64,000 nucleotides of DNA from Candidatus Methanoperedentaceae archaeon (GCA_003104905.1 PQAS01000058.1:1-64000); one strand, 5' to 3'. Counted from the first letter of the stretch, positions 7,348-15,869 are shown. Notes: generated by a model not told the origin, from the letters alone. Program-made: numbers and translations.

Positions 7348-8487
7348 ATGAGACGGCCAATTAAAATCTCAAAACTTAATAAACCAAATGTGAAGATCAT
7401 TGAGAACTACAGGCGTGCTCTGGAACTTGAACAGCTTGGTGAACTAACGATTAACGGTTATTTATGGAAGATATATACCGCCCTTGAGCATCTAAAATTT
7501 AAGGCTGCCGATAAGATAACGAAAGAAGATATCCAGGATTATCTCATCCACAGGCGAAAGAATAACAAGCAGCGCACAATTAACGGCGATATCATAGCCC
7601 TTCGCAAGTTCTACGAATGGTTAAAACCTGGTAATGATTTCTTCACTGGTATTAAAGTAAAGCAGCCTAAGAATTACCTGCCCGTGGAGCAGCTTATAAC
7701 CACTGAAGATGTTAAGAAACTGCTTGCAGTATGTAAGAGCCAGCGGGATAGGGCTATCTTAATCCTTATCTGGGATTCAGGATGCAGGCTGGATGAGATC
7801 CTCACCAGGAATATTAACCACGTCCAGTTTGATGAGCACGGCGCCACAATGATAGTCAATGGTAAAACAGGAATGCGTAAGGTAAGATTGATAGATTCCC
7901 TCCCGGATATCCGGCTCTGGCTCAACCAGCATCCTATTAAGAATAATCCGGATGCACCCTTATTCGTTACTGAGCGAAGATATGACCACAAGGAGGGAAA
8001 AGTCCAGGGCGAACGCAGGTTGGATCACAATACAATTCAAAACATGCTAAAGAAGATAGGAAGACTGGCAGAAATTGATAAAAGCGTCCATCCTCACGCC
8101 CTGAGGCATGCACGCCTTACATACTTCGTCAAGCAGGGTTTCATGGAAAGCGAGTTACGGATTCTTGCAGGCTGGACTAAAGAGAGCAACATGGCAGCCA
8201 CTTATATTCATCTAAGCGGCGGCGACGTTGACAGAAAACTACTTGCAAAGAATGGCCTCATAAAGGATGATGAGGAGCTCTTGCTCAAGACCTTGAAGCC
8301 AGGGAAATGTCCAAGATGCTCTGCTGAGAATCCTGTTGATGCCAAATATTGCAGCATCTGTGGGCTTATTCTTGATCAAAACCTTTCAGAAAAAATCCAG
8401 AATTACGAGAAACAAATACCTCAGCTGATAGAGCTGCTGCTTAAGAGTGATGAAACCAGAAAATTGTTAGCAGGGATCGTGAAATAA
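7348..8487 (+). CDS. int: tyrosine recombinase (integrase) with C-terminal zinc ribbon
   Basis: 379 aa from the ATG at 7348; an in-frame TTG at 7300 would start right at the att core. An N-terminal SAM-like core-binding domain (about residues 20-100, 'LEQLGELTINGYLWKIYTAL') precedes the catalytic domain. Catalytic residues are visible: Arg in 'WDSGCRLDEIL', Lys in 'VNGKTGMRKV', HALRH (HxxR), 'LAGWTK' with Trp in place of the second His, and Tyr in 'MAATYIHLSG'. The C-terminus has a zinc ribbon (CPRC ... CSIC), as in many archaeal XerA-like integrases. Its position 49 bp from the att core indicates that it integrates and excises this element in tRNA-Leu. Confidence 0.92.
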   Translation: MRRPIKISKLNKPNVKIIENYRRALELEQLGELTINGYLWKIYTALEHLKFKAADKITKEDIQDYLIHRRKNNKQRTINGDIIALRKFYEWLKPGNDFFTGIKVKQPKNYLPVEQLITTEDVKKLLAVCKSQRDRAILILIWDSGCRLDEILTRNINHVQFDEHGATMIVNGKTGMRKVRLIDSLPDIRLWLNQHPIKNNPDAPLFVTERRYDHKEGKVQGERRLDHNTIQNMLKKIGRLAEIDKSVHPHALRHARLTYFVKQGFMESELRILAGWTKESNMAATYIHLSGGDVDRKLLAKNGLIKDDEELLLKTLKPGKCPRCSAENPVDAKYCSICGLILDQNLSEKIQNYEKQIPQLIELLLKSDETRKLLAGIVK

Positions 8488-8573
8488 TCTCGCCTCTCTC
8501 TTTTTACTATTATAATATATAATATGTTGATGCGCGATGTTAGCTTTTAACTCAGGTCGTTCCATATGTTCGA

Positions 8574-9368
8574 TTATTTTGCAATTTCTAAAAATATTCT
8601 TTCAATTTCCTCCGGACTGAAACCAGTAAAAGTAGCGACATTTATTATTTCTTGTTTTGAAATGGAGCCAATGGTCTTTTTGATATTTATTCTATCATAG
8701 AACTCAAGCAGGTTTGATTTTATATCTGATATTTCAGCATCGGAAAACCAGAGTAAGGCAAAAATATCAGCAATGTCTTTCAATCGTTTGTGCTCTTTAT
8801 CGCGACCTATTACCGAATTTAATTTTGTCGCCAGGAGAATATGTGGCTCTGGGAGCCAGAGGTTATTCCCGAATGATCTCTCAACCATCCGATTGGATTT
8901 ATTGAGGAAAACCATCTCAAGTAACGGTTCATCAACTGGATTAAATTTAAAAACTTTATAGAATTTTGGATGAATAATATCAACAATAGGGTCTATATAT
9001 AATGGAAATACAAAGTGCTGCGGGATTGTTTTCACTTCATCTTCATTCAATTCCTTTTTAGTTTCTATGTGAAACTCCTTCAGGTATCTGAATCCTACAG
9101 GCGCAAAGTCAAGTTCTTCCTCAATGATTCGAAGAGATCTGGCAAATGTAGATTCATTCAATTCTTTTTCGCTCCAATCTTTCTCAAAATGAAATCCCAG
9201 GTCTATGTCTCTTGATCCGATGTAATTTCGACCTGTTCTTTTCTTAAAGTTTTTATTGACGTGGTGGTAAACCGCCCATCCGCCAATCAGGCAAATCGGC
9301 TCTTCGAGTCTACTAATAACTGTTTTAAGATATCCATGTGAAATTTCTATCTCATGCGGTTCATACAT
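8574..9368 (-). CDS. nucleotidyltransferase, toxin of an AbiE-like (type IV) toxin-antitoxin pair
   Basis: 264 aa. The N-terminal part shows a nucleotidyltransferase core: 'ICLIGGWAVYHH' followed by 'YIGSRDIDLGFHF', the G-S/G-G plus D-x-D arrangement of AbiEii-type enzymes. A later acidic position in 'YIDPIVDIIHP' and the helical region 'HILLATKLNSVIGRDKEHKR' fit the same group. AbiEii proteins transfer nucleotides to targets such as tRNA and block growth. The gene overlaps the upstream winged-helix gene by 8 bp, the usual antitoxin-toxin order. The subfamily is divergent from the pair at 15870-17470, so the toxin function is inferred. Confidence 0.68.
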   Translation of the reverse strand: MYEPHEIEISHGYLKTVISRLEEPICLIGGWAVYHHVNKNFKKRTGRNYIGSRDIDLGFHFEKDWSEKELNESTFARSLRIIEEELDFAPVGFRYLKEFHIETKKELNEDEVKTIPQHFVFPLYIDPIVDIIHPKFYKVFKFNPVDEPLLEMVFLNKSNRMVERSFGNNLWLPEPHILLATKLNSVIGRDKEHKRLKDIADIFALLWFSDAEISDIKSNLLEFYDRINIKKTIGSISKQEIINVATFTGFSPEEIERIFLEIAK

Positions 9369-9942
9369 TTTTCATAACCTTCTGGATAAGCAACTCTGCC
9401 GCCTCTATGCATACGCCTCCTTCAATCATCAGGTCAACGATCAGCTGAGGCGTTGAAACTATTGCGAAATTATCTTTCTCAAAGTACTTATAAAAAATAT
9501 GCTTTTCGGCAAGCAACAGCCGCAGATTTCCTTTGCCAACCAGTCCCTTCTTTGAGATCATATCGTGCCACTGTTTCCAATCCTCTTCTATTATATATAC
9601 ATCGATTCTGCTTGGAAAGAGATAATTCTGGATTAGATTTTCTGCCTGATATGTGGTCAATGCATAAGGTAAATTATTATTTTTGAGCAGCTTCAAAGGC
9701 TCTTTAACCATGTACTCCCTGTATTTGTACTTAATATGAACCGACTGCCAGTAGCTTAATAGGGCAGGGTAATCCAGCACTTTGGTGTCTTTTACCAGTC
9801 CCATATTCTCTAACTTTAAGAAAAACTCCCTTACCCATGGATAAGTCGCAACTGCCTGTCTTGCAATCTCATATTTGCTCATATCTCCGAGAGGATTATT
9901 TGCGAGAACCCTGAGCATTCTATCTCTTACTTTTCCGCGCAT
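9361..9942 (-). CDS. winged-helix antitoxin-like regulator paired with the nucleotidyltransferase
   Basis: 193 aa. The N-terminal region (MRGKVRDRMLRVLANNPLGD, 'SKYEIARQAVATYPWVREFFLKLENMGLV') reads as a winged helix-turn-helix. The rest resembles the substrate-sensing part of AbiEi-type antitoxins ('ALTTYQAENLIQNYLFPSRIDVYI'). It overlaps the following nucleotidyltransferase gene by 8 bp (ATGTATGA). An inverted repeat at 9968-9986 just upstream is a candidate binding site for autorepression. The role as antitoxin is inferred from domain type and operon position. Confidence 0.65.
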   Translation of the reverse strand: MRGKVRDRMLRVLANNPLGDMSKYEIARQAVATYPWVREFFLKLENMGLVKDTKVLDYPALLSYWQSVHIKYKYREYMVKEPLKLLKNNNLPYALTTYQAENLIQNYLFPSRIDVYIIEEDWKQWHDMISKKGLVGKGNLRLLLAEKHIFYKYFEKDNFAIVSTPQLIVDLMIEGGVCIEAAELLIQKVMKNV

Positions 9943-9967
9943 AAGTATGAAGGTAACAATGTATATT

Positions 9968-9986
9968 TATATAGTTTAGCTATATA
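9968..9986. promoter_or_regulatory. inverted repeat, candidate antitoxin operator/promoter
   Basis: TATATAG (9968-9974) and CTATATA (9980-9986) form a perfect 7-bp inverted repeat with a 5-bp spacer. It sits about 25 bp upstream of the winged-helix gene start at 9942 and between it and the divergent yjbQ gene. The placement overlaps where a TATA box is expected, so a bound repressor would block transcription. Confidence 0.4.
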
Positions 9987-10083
9987 GGTAATTCAAAGTA
10001 TTTATAAGGCTTGCCTTCAGTCTGGATGATTGAAGAGATTCATTAAGAGAATGTTATTTAATACGAATAATCAATATCTGCTT

Positions 10084-10506
10084 ATGCCAGTTGAAACAAA
10101 AGAGATTTCAGTTATAGGGAAAGAAGATTGCGGGATCGTTGATATTACAGAAGAGGTTTCAAATGTTGTAAAAAATTCAAAAATACAAAATGGAGCGGTC
10201 ACGATCTTCTGTATCGGTTCAACAGGATCGATCACGACTATGGAATCCGAATCAAATCTTTCAAGAGACGTCTCTGAATTTCTCGAAAGAATAATTCCGC
10301 TGGACAGGGACTATCACCATCACAAAACATGGGGTGATTTCAATGGCGGTTCTCATTTAAGAGCAATGTTCCTGGGCCCAAGCCTTACAGTTCCTTTTGT
10401 TGAGAAGAGACTCACTCTCGGAACATGGCAGCAGATTGTCTATCTGAACTTTGACAGGATCGAAAAAACAAGAAAAATCATATTGCAGATAATCGGAGAA
10501 CCTTAA
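10084..10506 (+). CDS. yjbQ: YjbQ/UPF0047 family protein
   Basis: 140 aa from the ATG at 10084 (MPVETKEISV), the normal family start; a TTG at 10030 would add 18 unmatched residues. Family features are 'GIVDITEEVSNVV', the 'CIGSTGSITTMESE' strand-loop used by archaeal members, the histidine cluster 'DYHHHKTWGDFNGGSHLRAM', and 'LTLGTWQQIVYLNFD'. A secondary thiamin-phosphate synthase activity has been reported for this family, but the physiological role is unsettled. It is the only housekeeping-like gene in this part of the element. It may be a passenger captured from a host. Confidence 0.85.
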   Translation: MPVETKEISVIGKEDCGIVDITEEVSNVVKNSKIQNGAVTIFCIGSTGSITTMESESNLSRDVSEFLERIIPLDRDYHHHKTWGDFNGGSHLRAMFLGPSLTVPFVEKRLTLGTWQQIVYLNFDRIEKTRKIILQIIGEP

Positions 10507-10576
10507 ATCCTGCATTTTTTCTTCATGAAATAACATATCCATTTCTGATAGAAGCGTAAGCCTTAAATCATTTTAT

Positions 10577-10588
10577 GTATTATAACAC
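10577..10588. promoter_or_regulatory. element operator, variant copy
   Basis: GTATTATAACAC, a near match to the perfect palindrome GTATTATAATAC at 52124-52135. As at 52 kb it is followed by ACGTACAC-like bases and then the start codon of a small DNA-binding-type gene (10598). Confidence 0.5.
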
Positions 10589-10597
10589 GTACACATT

Positions 10598-10768
10598 ATG
10601 AAACGACTGCAAAATAATTCGGGAAATCAGTATCCGTACGTTTATCTTGATAAGCTCATGATTGAAATGGGGTTCAGATGGAAAAAGGGGCAGGCTATCG
10701 ATATTGATTATGATGTATTGAATAAACGCATCATAATTACTGAATTCAACAATGAAAGGAAATTATGA
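10598..10768 (+). CDS. small AbrB-like protein
   Basis: 56 aa. 'PYVYLDKLMIEMGFRWKKGQ' followed by 'IDIDYDVLNKRIIITEF' follows the swapped-hairpin AbrB/MazE pattern (residue-loop, 'KKG', then two beta strands). These are dimeric DNA-binding domains often used by antitoxins and plasmid regulators. The gene lies directly behind a copy of the element operator (10577-10588). It overlaps the next small gene (ATGATG/TGA at 10765-10770), so both are probably co-translated. It is too short for confident family assignment. Confidence 0.6.
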   Translation: MKRLQNNSGNQYPYVYLDKLMIEMGFRWKKGQAIDIDYDVLNKRIIITEFNNERKL

Positions 10769-10932
10769 TGGCAGCAAAATCTGAAATTGACACACTCCGT
10801 AATGATCCGCTTGTTCAAATGTATGCCAATGCGCCGGAGGAGATCTATCAACTTGCGAAGAATACCAATCCAATGCTGAGAAAGGCAATCGAGTGGGCAA
10901 AGGCGATCGTTGCCTCAAGGGGAGTTCAATGA
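10765..10932 (+). CDS. small hypothetical protein coupled to the AbrB-like gene
   Basis: 55 aa; starts at an ATG overlapping the previous stop codon. Mostly helical ('AKSEIDTLRNDPLVQMYANA', 'MLRKAIEWAKAIVASRGVQ'). No family is recognised. Tight coupling with an AbrB-like protein would suit a toxin-antitoxin or regulator-partner role, but nothing in the peptide itself shows toxicity. Confidence 0.5.
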   Translation: MMAAKSEIDTLRNDPLVQMYANAPEEIYQLAKNTNPMLRKAIEWAKAIVASRGVQ

Positions 10933-10987
10933 AGCAGATCAGCATTTCCCGAACTGTCACTTTTTATCTTTTCAATGATTTTGCGAT

Positions 10988-11656
10988 ATGACTGAAAATG
11001 TGAACCATAAAAATAGGAAAATTCACAGAACTTGCGCCATTACTCCTCCTACTCCTGCCAATTCTATTTCAAATCCCTGCAAGTTCAGGGGAAAAACCAT
11101 AGAGATCCTCAGCATTCTTTCAAATAGCGGTGGAATGACTACAAGAGAGATTGCTGATAAAACGGGGATACCAATAAGAGAAGTTTGGGTATACTGCCGA
11201 AGAGGAGAGAAAAAAGGTATAATTGAGAGGAAAGAACGATGGGGCTGGATTTCCACCGTGTTTGGTTTTTTAATATTAGATATTAATAATAATAATGTAA
11301 ACACCTGTACAACACAAGGTAAACACAAAGTAAACACCTGTACAACACGTCTTTACACAGTTGCAAAAAAATCACAACAACTGAACCTGTCAGTTTATGC
11401 CAATCGCTCAGACATCACTGAACCTGAGCGAATAGTAGTAGAAGTACTTGTGAAGCACTATGAAAGAACAGGGGAGAAATATCGCTACTTTCGTGATTTC
11501 TACCATTTCTGTGATGAAACCGGTGTGGGTGCGGTAGATGCTCCAGAGGCTCTTGCCAGATTAAAAGAAGAAGGATGCATCTACACAAGAAAAGATGAGT
11601 TCGGGTGGAAGATCGGTCTCAAGGTCAATTTTGTAGAGAGGTTAAAATTCTGTTAA
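10988..11656 (+). CDS. winged-helix DNA-binding protein with internal repeat
   Basis: 222 aa. Residues about 35-90 form a helix-turn-helix/winged helix ('ILSNSGGMTTREIADKTGIP', 'EVWVYCRRGEKKGIIERKER'). The C-terminal third ('EPERIVVEVLVKHYERTGEK', 'APEALARLKEEGCIYTRKDE') looks like a second winged helix. Between them is a low-complexity linker with the repeated peptide 'VNTCTT', encoded by the direct repeats at 11297-11348. Two DNA-binding modules flanking a repeat-rich linker would suit a replication initiator or element regulator. That is inference from architecture, as no specific family is recognised. Confidence 0.55.
   Translation: MTENVNHKNRKIHRTCAITPPTPANSISNPCKFRGKTIEILSILSNSGGMTTREIADKTGIPIREVWVYCRRGEKKGIIERKERWGWISTVFGFLILDINNNNVNTCTTQGKHKVNTCTTRLYTVAKKSQQLNLSVYANRSDITEPERIVVEVLVKHYERTGEKYRYFRDFYHFCDETGVGAVDAPEALARLKEEGCIYTRKDEFGWKIGLKVNFVERLKFC
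11297..11348. repeat. iteron-like direct repeats (GTAAACAC)
   Basis: A 19-bp sequence is exactly repeated at 11297-11315 and 11330-11348. Its first eight bases, GTAAACAC, also occur at 11319. The three copies start 22 and 11 bp apart, close to whole turns of the helix. They lie inside a coding region. Confidence 0.6.
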
Positions 11657-11667
11657 TAAGAGGTAAA

Positions 11668-12306
11668 ATGAAAAGGAATAACTTACTATGGACTTTATTT
11701 TTGTTGATGACAGTCCTTTTTAGCGGATGCATTCAGCAGAAATTTGAAGGTATTGAATTAGCAAATCAAGTGAGAAAGGATGTTTTTTCAAATGATACTC
11801 TCATGTTTGAAATGAAGATACCTTCAGGATGGAAATCAGACGCGATGTATATAGGCTCCTTTTTTGGAGTAATGAATTTTGTAAATGAGAAATATCCCTG
11901 GTATCCCTGGGGTGATGACAGCGTCATAAGGCTTGATCTTAAAGAATATGGAACCCTCTCCATTGTTCAAGTAAACATGGATAAACAGATCGTCCCTATG
12001 GGATACACATTGGAATATGCACGTTCGGATCAAATGAATATAAAAGACGGCATTATATATGAGGGATATACTGAACTTGGCGGAGAAAAAGCATGGGAGA
12101 TCATAAGAAAATATAAAATGAATGATTCTGTTTATGAACCGGTCGGAGACTTATATCAGCGAGATATATTTGTTATTCATGGAAAGAAGTTATATCAGTT
12201 GAGTTTCAGGGTCATTAGTACGGATGTTGAAAGACGGGATAATGTTACTGCGGAGCTGGAACCGGATTTCAATGAAATCTTCACATCATTCAGGTTTATA
12301 GATTAA
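11668..12306 (+). CDS. secreted lipoprotein of unknown function
   Basis: 212 aa from the ATG at 11668, preceded by GAGGT at 11660-11664. A signal peptide (RNNLLWTLFLLMTVLFSGC) ends in a lipobox-like LFSGC, so the mature protein should be lipid-anchored outside the membrane. The mature part ('MFEMKIPSGWKSDAMYIGSF') resembles the PsbP-like or general 'surface lipoprotein' fold in outline only. It follows the winged-helix gene closely and may share its transcript. Confidence 0.65.
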   Translation: MKRNNLLWTLFLLMTVLFSGCIQQKFEGIELANQVRKDVFSNDTLMFEMKIPSGWKSDAMYIGSFFGVMNFVNEKYPWYPWGDDSVIRLDLKEYGTLSIVQVNMDKQIVPMGYTLEYARSDQMNIKDGIIYEGYTELGGEKAWEIIRKYKMNDSVYEPVGDLYQRDIFVIHGKKLYQLSFRVISTDVERRDNVTAELEPDFNEIFTSFRFID

Positions 12307-12404
12307 TGTTATCTCTGCCTGTTTTATTTTTTGTCCCAGAACCAGTGAGAATATGTGACCTGAATAAAATAATATAAATTCGAAAAAGAAAGATATCACA
12401 TTCT

Positions 12405-13145
12405 ATGGCAACTATAATTATTTCAGACCTGCACAATAGAGTTGATTGGGTGGAACCTGCACTATCACTGCTGAAACCATATGACAATGTTATCTTTCTT
12501 GGAGATTATTTTGATGATTTTAACGATACACCGGAGGATGCCGCAAATTCTGCAAAATGGCTAAAACAATCTCTATCAAGACCAAATAGGATCCACCTGT
12601 GCGGGACTCATGATATCTGGTACAGGTTTCCTGACAATCAATATATTCAGGCAAGTGGAAATACTGAAGAGAAATCAGATGCAATAAACCAGATTATTAC
12701 TGAAAAAGATTGGGGATTATTACAATTATTTCATTATGAACAGGGATTTTTGTTTACGCATGCTGGAGTGCATTCGTATTTTATCAAAAAATTTGCTTTT
12801 GAAAATAAAATAAGCATGCAGGGAGAAATAATTGACAAAATTCTAAAGCCAGCAACCCAAAAAGCATTGATGGACATCAGTAACAATAGACCAAATGAGT
12901 GGTTAGCTGCTGGATTTGCCAGAGGAGGGATGCAGGCGGTCGGAGGAATAACATGGCTTGATTGGGATGATGAGTTTGAACCAGTACCTGAATTGAATCA
13001 GATAGTTGGTCATACGCAGATGAAATATCCAGGTGAGAAAAGTATGCAAAATAGTAAGAACTATTGCCTTGATACAAAGAACAAACATTTAGGAGTCCTT
13101 GAAAATGGTATTTTTTCATATATAGAGAACAATAGCAGGCTATAG
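12405..13145 (+). CDS. calcineurin-like metallophosphoesterase
   Basis: 246 aa. Metal-binding motifs in order: 'IISDLHNR' (D-x-H), 'VIFLGDYFDDF' (GDxxD), 'HLCGTHDIWYR', 'LFTHAGVHSYF' and 'QIVGHTQMKYP' (GHT). The third motif is normally GNHD/E; here threonine replaces the asparagine metal ligand. The family includes protein and nucleotide phosphatases and diadenosine-tetraphosphatases. Which substrate is used is not visible. The gene stands alone behind an AT-rich upstream region. Confidence 0.8.
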   Translation: MATIIISDLHNRVDWVEPALSLLKPYDNVIFLGDYFDDFNDTPEDAANSAKWLKQSLSRPNRIHLCGTHDIWYRFPDNQYIQASGNTEEKSDAINQIITEKDWGLLQLFHYEQGFLFTHAGVHSYFIKKFAFENKISMQGEIIDKILKPATQKALMDISNNRPNEWLAAGFARGGMQAVGGITWLDWDDEFEPVPELNQIVGHTQMKYPGEKSMQNSKNYCLDTKNKHLGVLENGIFSYIENNSRL

Positions 13146-13300
13146 AGACAGGATAAAATAGCGGACATATTCTTTACAAAAGAATCTTTTTCCAGGCTGT
13201 CAATGTATTTTCATCAAGAACACAAATCTTCAATTTTCAGAGTTTTGGGGGAAGACAATTTATCTCGATCATTTGCTGCTAATTGGTACTTGACAAGACA

Positions 13301-13831
13301 CTAGCTGCAGGTATTATTTAAGTGGTCGAAAATTATTTTGGCTGTTTCTTTAGCCAATAGTCCTGTGGTATCGATTTGGTATTCGCCTTCGTATTTTTTC
13401 TTCATTACTTCTTCATTTAAACGTTGGCAAATATCATACTTTCTAAACTCCTCTTTTTTGCGGGATTGAATCCTTCTTTTTAGTTCTTCTTCACTTGTAT
13501 AAAGACCAAAAACACTAATGGATAAGTCTTTGTCTAATTGATTAAGATGGTCGAGATACTTTACTATTTTATCTGAACTAAAAGTATCCACCACTATTAC
13601 AGGACGAAAACCTGATTTAATAAAATCATATACTAATTTCGCAGATATGTTCAGCAGATTAATATGTTCGCTCTGATTTGTCCAATCTACTGAAATGACC
13701 ATTGACCGCAGAATATCTACTTCTAACCTGACGCCTTTTGGATAAAATTTTGACAGGCATTTTGCAGATTGTGATTTACCAGCGCCTGGAGCGCCCCTTA
13801 TTATAATTACATCTAATTTTTCACTGCTCAT
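13301..13831 (-). CDS. P-loop kinase/AAA-type small NTPase
   Basis: 176 aa. Walker A 'IIRGAPGAGKSQSAKCLSKF' (GAPGAGKS) lies near the N-terminus. 'VRLEVDILRSM' and 'FRPVIVVDTFSS' provide acidic residues typical of small-molecule or polynucleotide kinases of the AAA_33/zeta-toxin-like group. 'EEELKRRIQSRKKEEFRKYD' looks like the lid with basic residues. It overlaps the radical SAM gene upstream by 4 bp and is the last gene of the 15.7-13.3 kb operon. The substrate is unknown; a phosphate-transfer step in the same pathway is a reasonable guess. Confidence 0.7.
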   Translation of the reverse strand: MSSEKLDVIIIRGAPGAGKSQSAKCLSKFYPKGVRLEVDILRSMVISVDWTNQSEHINLLNISAKLVYDFIKSGFRPVIVVDTFSSDKIVKYLDHLNQLDKDLSISVFGLYTSEEELKRRIQSRKKEEFRKYDICQRLNEEVMKKKYEGEYQIDTTGLLAKETAKIIFDHLNNTCS

Positions 13832-14844
13832 GATAAGAATTGTGGTTCAGGTATATTACAGGATAACCACTTGCAGGGTAAATTACAGTTCTTCATTAGC
13901 CTGGTAATTTCAGTAGTCCTTTTTTTGGAAAGAATAGAAATAATATCTTCTTTTAAAATATTTCCCAAAGGCTCTCGTGCCAAAGGAATACGAAGATGGT
14001 CAAAGCATTTAACCACATCTCCATTGTAATAGACACAAATATTTTTCCGGGCCGCACAAACCATATCATTATCGAGTAGTGAAGATACATTGGCATCATG
14101 CCACACTCCTCCAAAATCCATATAGGGCTGAGAAGTATGTTGAATGCCTAATTCATCGCAAAATGTTTTAACCTTTGGGATATCATCTCTGGTTTCATAG
14201 GCAAAAACCGATTGAATTTTCAATCTGTCGCCCAATATTTTTCTTGCCAGTAATATATTGCTCATTACTTTGTCGTAATGATTTCTGCCCCTGAATTCAT
14301 TCCATTTGCTCTTTTCCATTGTATCTAACGACACCACAAGAATGTGTTCAAAATTGGAATACTTAACCAGAAAATCTTCTGTAATCAATGATCCGTTCGT
14401 TACCACAAACATAGGAACATTAAGTTTTCTTGATTCTTCTGCGATATGCAAAACATCTTCCATAAATAACAGGGGTTCACCGCCTGTAATTGTAACCTGA
14501 TACAAGTTGTTATGCAATGATTGCAGGCATTTGATAAAATCCTTTAGGTTGATTCTCTCGCTGTCAGGTTCGGGCGTTTTCCATATTCCACATTTGGAGC
14601 ATCTGTCATTGCACCGCCTGGTAATCATGTAGATTAATTCATTTCGCCTTACACCATACAATCTTCGGACTGGGGACTTGTACCATCTGTAAATACTCCA
14701 TTCGATAGTCTTTAAAAATATCAATGGAATTAAAAAACGTTTTTTCTCAATTCTTTTTGAAAAAGGAACCATTTCCCCCATATAATCATTAATTAAATGA
14801 GAGAGGCTTGACTGATTGAATTTTCTTCTATATATTAGTGACAT
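13828..14844 (-). CDS. radical SAM protein with probable SPASM-like tail
   Basis: About 338 aa from the ATG at 14844; a longer frame runs to 14916, and the short overlap with the preceding gene favours the inner start. The radical SAM motif is 'MITRRCNDRCSKCGIW' (CxxxCxxC), followed by the 'TITGGEPLL' glycine motif and 'VSLDTMEKSKWNEFRG'. C-terminal cysteines (CAARKNIC, 'NGDVVKCFDH', 'NCNLPCKWLSC') resemble an auxiliary cluster region as in SPASM/Twitch enzymes, which modify peptides or sugars. An N-terminal extension of about 70 residues is basic and partly hydrophobic. It is placed between a glycosyltransferase and a P-loop kinase. Confidence 0.78.
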   Translation of the reverse strand: MSLIYRRKFNQSSLSHLINDYMGEMVPFSKRIEKKRFLIPLIFLKTIEWSIYRWYKSPVRRLYGVRRNELIYMITRRCNDRCSKCGIWKTPEPDSERINLKDFIKCLQSLHNNLYQVTITGGEPLLFMEDVLHIAEESRKLNVPMFVVTNGSLITEDFLVKYSNFEHILVVSLDTMEKSKWNEFRGRNHYDKVMSNILLARKILGDRLKIQSVFAYETRDDIPKVKTFCDELGIQHTSQPYMDFGGVWHDANVSSLLDNDMVCAARKNICVYYNGDVVKCFDHLRIPLAREPLGNILKEDIISILSKKRTTEITRLMKNCNLPCKWLSCNIPEPQFLS

Positions 14845-15592
14845 GAGCATTCCCCGAATAAATTGATTCTGATGAGTCCCATAACAACACAGTGTGTCCT
14901 TCATACAGGGTGGCACTTGAACTCTTATATTTCATAAATAATTTTACAAATCTCTTGAAACCCGACAGGGAGTTTTTGTAACCATAATCATGCCAGAGTT
15001 TGGCTTTTACGCAAAAACCAATTTTATACTTGCTCCGAAGACGTAAACACAAATCAACATCTTCACCAGCTGCGGTTGGGAACTTCTCATCAAAACGGAA
15101 CTGTTTAGCCACTTCAGCCTTCATCCCGAAATTTAAAGACGGCATATACCACAATTCTTTTTTATCGGGTAATAACCACTTGCCGCTTAAAGTCCCATTA
15201 ATGTCATGATAATAATCCAATAATGTTTTACCCCAGGAATAGGTCATGCCTCCAACGGCTCCAAAGTCAGTTTGAGAAAGAAATAATGTCATTTGTTCAT
15301 TCCATTGTTTGTCCAAAATGCAGTCATGGTCAGTGAATAGCAGATATTGTGCATTTTGCTCCAGTGCTTTATCTATTCCAATGTTTCGAGCCCTTGCCGG
15401 TCCGCCATTACGGGATAATCTGATATGTTCTATGAAATTAAACGGTAGTGAATAAGAAAAAGGACTGGCATCCTCAATTACATAAACTTTGTCAAACTGT
15501 TTTGATTGGTTTTGAACACTAATAAGTAGACGTTGAAGACAGTTAATGTCCCATTTCGTTCTAATCAAACATGGAATTATAAGTATACTCAT
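14828..15592 (-). CDS. family 2 glycosyltransferase
   Basis: 254 aa GT-A fold enzyme. Seen are the N-terminal strand and nucleotide site ('LIIPCLIRTKWDINCLQRLL', 'VYVIEDASP'), 'RLSRNGGPARARNIGIDKAL', the D-x-D equivalent 'LFTDHDCIL', and the acceptor/catalytic 'AAGEDVDLCLRLR'. The 'GGPARARNIG' segment is found in many GT2 enzymes acting on small or peptide acceptors. The gene overlaps the radical SAM gene slightly and follows a 37-codon peptide gene by 21 bp. Acceptor and sugar are unknown. Confidence 0.82.
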   Translation of the reverse strand: MSILIIPCLIRTKWDINCLQRLLISVQNQSKQFDKVYVIEDASPFSYSLPFNFIEHIRLSRNGGPARARNIGIDKALEQNAQYLLFTDHDCILDKQWNEQMTLFLSQTDFGAVGGMTYSWGKTLLDYYHDINGTLSGKWLLPDKKELWYMPSLNFGMKAEVAKQFRFDEKFPTAAGEDVDLCLRLRSKYKIGFCVKAKLWHDYGYKNSLSGFKRFVKLFMKYKSSSATLYEGHTVLLWDSSESIYSGNAHVTNI

Positions 15593-15613
15593 ATAGCAAA
15601 AATATTGAATTTT

Positions 15614-15727
15614 TTATTCATTATGCACCATATTGGTCGTGCGTAAGATTTTCCACATTGCCACCAACTCGTTCAATTCCGCATTGCTTATATACTCGTT
15701 TTTGATGTGTTGTTCAGCTTTTTCCAT
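15614..15727 (-). CDS. 37-aa peptide, possible substrate of the downstream modification genes
   Basis: ATG at 15727, stop TAA at 15614-15616. An AAAGGTG Shine-Dalgarno-like sequence lies six bases upstream of the ATG on the minus strand. The peptide begins MEKAEQHIKNEYISNAELNE, is hydrophilic, and ends 'KILRTTNMVHNE'. It is the first gene of a row with the GT2, radical SAM and kinase genes. Size, position and ribosome-binding site suit a peptide precursor of a RiPP-like pathway. There is no cysteine and no known leader motif, so this is a hypothesis only. Confidence 0.45.
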   Translation of the reverse strand: MEKAEQHIKNEYISNAELNELVAMWKILRTTNMVHNE

Positions 15728-15869
15728 ATATTACACCTTTATTTCTTTAAAATCCATAATATACAGAGGACTGATATTCTTTCCTGGACTTTTATTGTTT
15801 GCATGGTATATATCTGTATTGTTTTTGATTTTTATGGCAAACAATCTCTGAACATATCGTATAATCGGC

